Source of the DNA: Girardinichthys multiradiatus
Lineage: Eukaryota; Chordata; Actinopteri; Cyprinodontiformes; Goodeidae
Assembly (NCBI RefSeq): GCF_021462225.1
Contig: NC_061804.1
Coordinates: 44,641,975-44,705,974 of the forward strand
Direction of reading: 5' to 3'
Length of the DNA: 64,000 bases
A model generated the notes under the pieces. The model worked only from the letters and a program-made list of their open reading frames with translations, searched no databases and was not told the origin of the DNA. A program made the translations under genes and the position numbers. Positions 62,305-64,000 of the stretch are shown piece by piece; position 1 is the stretch's first letter, and the number at the start of each line of letters is the position of its first letter.

Positions 62305-62350
62305 TAGTGAGCAACTAACTTTTTTACCAATAAAAGTTAGTTGCTCACTA
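62305..62350. repeat. Perfect inverted repeat at a LINE deletion junction
   Basis: Arms 62305-62323 and 62332-62350 (19 bp each) are exact reverse complements around an 8-base spacer. One arm is the LINE coding sequence for VSCSL before the FADD box; the other occupies the place where the RT finger region should be. Confidence 0.93.
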
Positions 62351-62613
62351 ACATTGTTTTCCTGGTTACAGAGTTCAACTCTCCTTTTGTAAATGGCTCA
62401 TTTATTAAATTATTTGTATCTACGTTATTTCACATTAAGTCTTTATATTTCATCTTTGTGATTTCCCTACCTTTCTTTCCCTCTTCACTAATATTACTTG
62501 AACTATGAATTTTATTAAATGTTTTAGCTAATATTTCAGCTTTTTCTTTATCTTCCGTTATAATTGCATTATCTACTTTAATATAGGATATCCATATTAT
62601 TTTCTAATACCAT

Positions 62614-63237
62614 TCATTCTTTTGTTTTCCAAATTTGGTAAATTTTTGTTTCTCTCCCTACAGTATTACAAAAGTTTGTCCAATATTCTCTTTTTGCATT
62701 CTTAATGATCTTTCTTACCTTTGCTCTCTTTCTTTTGTACTCAATTAGAGTCTGATAAATCGGGTTACTTTTTAATGCTTTAAAGGCTTTATTTCTTCGT
62801 TTTATTACTTCACTACATTCTTTTGTCCACCATGGCACAATTTGTTTTATTGTTCTGTCTTCCTCCTTTTTTATTGACTCTTCTGCAGCCTGTAAGATTT
62901 TTTTACACATATTTATATTTAAACTATTTATATCAATTGACTCATCTATTTCTTCCAATTTCTTTTGAATTAAATATTTAAATTTCCCCCAATTAGCCTT
63001 ATTAAAGTTCCATATTTTAATTAATCCTGTATTCCTGTTATTTCTTAATGTTCCTGTTATAATTTTAATGGGGTAATGATCACTGCCTACTGTTGTATCT
63101 TTGTCAATGTCCCACTCACAGTTATTAGCTAAAGAATTTGATTCAATTGTTAAATCAATCACAGACTCTGTACCTGTTTTTACATTAATTCTTGTTCCTC
63201 TTCCAACATTTATACATACCAGATTTTTCATTTCCAT
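62614..63237 (-). pseudogene. LINE ORF2 fragment: endonuclease C-terminus and linker
   Basis: Encodes VIDLTIESNSL, then GSDHYPIKIITG, the conserved SDH motif of APE-type endonucleases, followed by a basic linker (PWWTKECSEVIKRRNKAFKA). Separated from the N-terminal endonuclease part by stops. Confidence 0.85.
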
Positions 63238-63692
63238 TATATCTTCAATAATTTGTCAATTTTTATCATTACATTTTCCCCATAATGTGCTGTTAGCATT
63301 AAAATCTCCACACCAAATTACTTTTCCTTCTAAATACCCCATTAATTCATCCAACAACTTGAATAATAATATTTTACATGGATTATAAAAATGTATTATC
63401 TTACATTTTTCTTTTTTATCATAAATTTCAACTACTATGTATTCAAAATTTTTACCTTTTCCTAATATCTGATATTGTATTCCTTGTTTTTTTTAAATAT
63501 TCCACATCCTCCTCGTCTATCCCTTCTGATACTATTATACTCTATTATACTCTTTAAACACAAAATCTAGGTTTGGCTTTCACCAAGTCTCCTGTATACA
63601 TATAATTTCTGGTTTTTCATCAATTCCATCTATATACCCTTTAAATTCCTGTCCATTAGCAATTAAGCTTCTTGCATTCCATTGTAATATTA

Positions 63693-64000
63693 TCATATGT
63701 TTCTATCAGCTGGGGTTCCTCCTGGCCTCCCATCTGTTTCCAACGTTTTATTAATATATTCCCAAGATCCTTCTTTAAACCCTAAGAACTTTTCTGCTCC
63801 TCTGACTATTATTTTAATCTTTTCTGTTTTGTGTTTAGCCTGTTCAGTGCAGTTAATGACATAAGCTACAAATAATATCAGTTTTTCCACAGACATTGTG
63901 ACATTTTCCTCTGATTCTACTTTTCTCTGTTGATAATCTGGAATCCTAATTTGACCTGCATTCCTTGTTCTTTCATTCTGGACATTTTTGACTGCTTCAG
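63693..64000 (-). CDS. LINE ORF1 C-terminal part (partial at window edge)
   Basis: The frame is open from the window edge to the TGA at 63695-63693; the ORF2 ATG (63696-63694) overlaps it as ATGA. Such overlap is common where ORF2 is translated by reinitiation. The visible part has MSVEKLILFVAYVINCTEQA followed by a Lys-rich stretch. No zinc knuckle is visible in the part inside the window. Confidence 0.6.
   Translation of the reverse strand, partial: EAVKNVQNERTRNAGQIRIPDYQQRKVESEENVTMSVEKLILFVAYVINCTEQAKHKTEKIKIIVRGAEKFLGFKEGSWEYINKTLETDGRPGGTPADRNI

Larger units (their letters stand above)
59085..64000 (-). mobile_element. RNase H-bearing LINE (I/Nimb-like), reaching the window edge
   Basis: Minus strand, from the edge inward: ORF1 C-terminus, ORF2 endonuclease (LQWNARSLIANGQEF, about 63690; SDHYPIKI near 63080), linker (FTKGELNS near 62390), reverse transcriptase FADD box (62303-62280), thumb (NIDYGSIIYGS, about 61910), RNase H with all four acidic positions (YTDTSK, SGELLAI, CSDSSSA, NEMADR), and a C-terminal zinc-binding motif (CYHCGEEETIEHVILKC). 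Frame breaks in the endonuclease and loss of the RT fingers make it inactive. It ends about 170 bp before the VPS11 start codon. Clade by motif style only. Confidence 0.85.

Overview
The window is vertebrate nuclear DNA, almost certainly from a teleost fish. Two long intron-rich genes on the minus strand carry vertebrate-type proteins, and the introns and spacers are packed with Tc1/mariner, hAT, Harbinger, LINE and tRNA-SINE sequence of the kind typical of fish genomes. I could not fix the species.

Layout from left to right: (1) 1-2930 has no clear cellular gene and may hold a decayed retroviral/LTR relic. (2) A single-exon histone H2A gene lies at 2934-3320 (minus). (3) 3680-4022 is a small hAT-type element with a perfect 8-bp target duplication. 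(4) HYOU1, the ER-lumen Hsp110/Grp170 chaperone, runs on the minus strand from its noncoding first exon near 39.3 kb to its stop codon at 8213. I traced 23 coding exons whose phases all join, giving 976 residues ending in EDEL. (5) 39.37-39.81 kb holds ER-stress elements upstream of HYOU1. (6) VPS11, the core subunit of the HOPS and CORVET tethering complexes, runs on the minus strand from 58914 to 42119 in 16 coding exons, giving 926 residues with a C-terminal RING-H2. Its first intron (8.05 kb) has the complete signature of a minor-spliceosome AT-AC intron. (7) 59.1-64.0 kb is a LINE with an RNase H domain, itself interrupted by a Tc1 element.

HYOU1, VPS11 and an H2A-family gene (H2AX) are neighbours on human chromosome 11q23.3, so this looks like a conserved block. 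The two large genes serve connected housekeeping systems: ER protein folding, with unfolded-protein-response sites in front of HYOU1, and endolysosomal fusion, with a perfect CLEAR/TFEB-type box 49 bp in front of the VPS11 start codon.

Mobile DNA makes up much of the rest. One Tc1 family with 200-bp terminal inverted repeats is present five times: two copies encode a full 334-residue DD34E transposase, one an intact 320-residue version, and two are internally deleted. At least six other Tc1-like families are present, including a DD36E family resembling Incomer. Several are nested inside each other or inside LINEs, giving a readable order of insertion.
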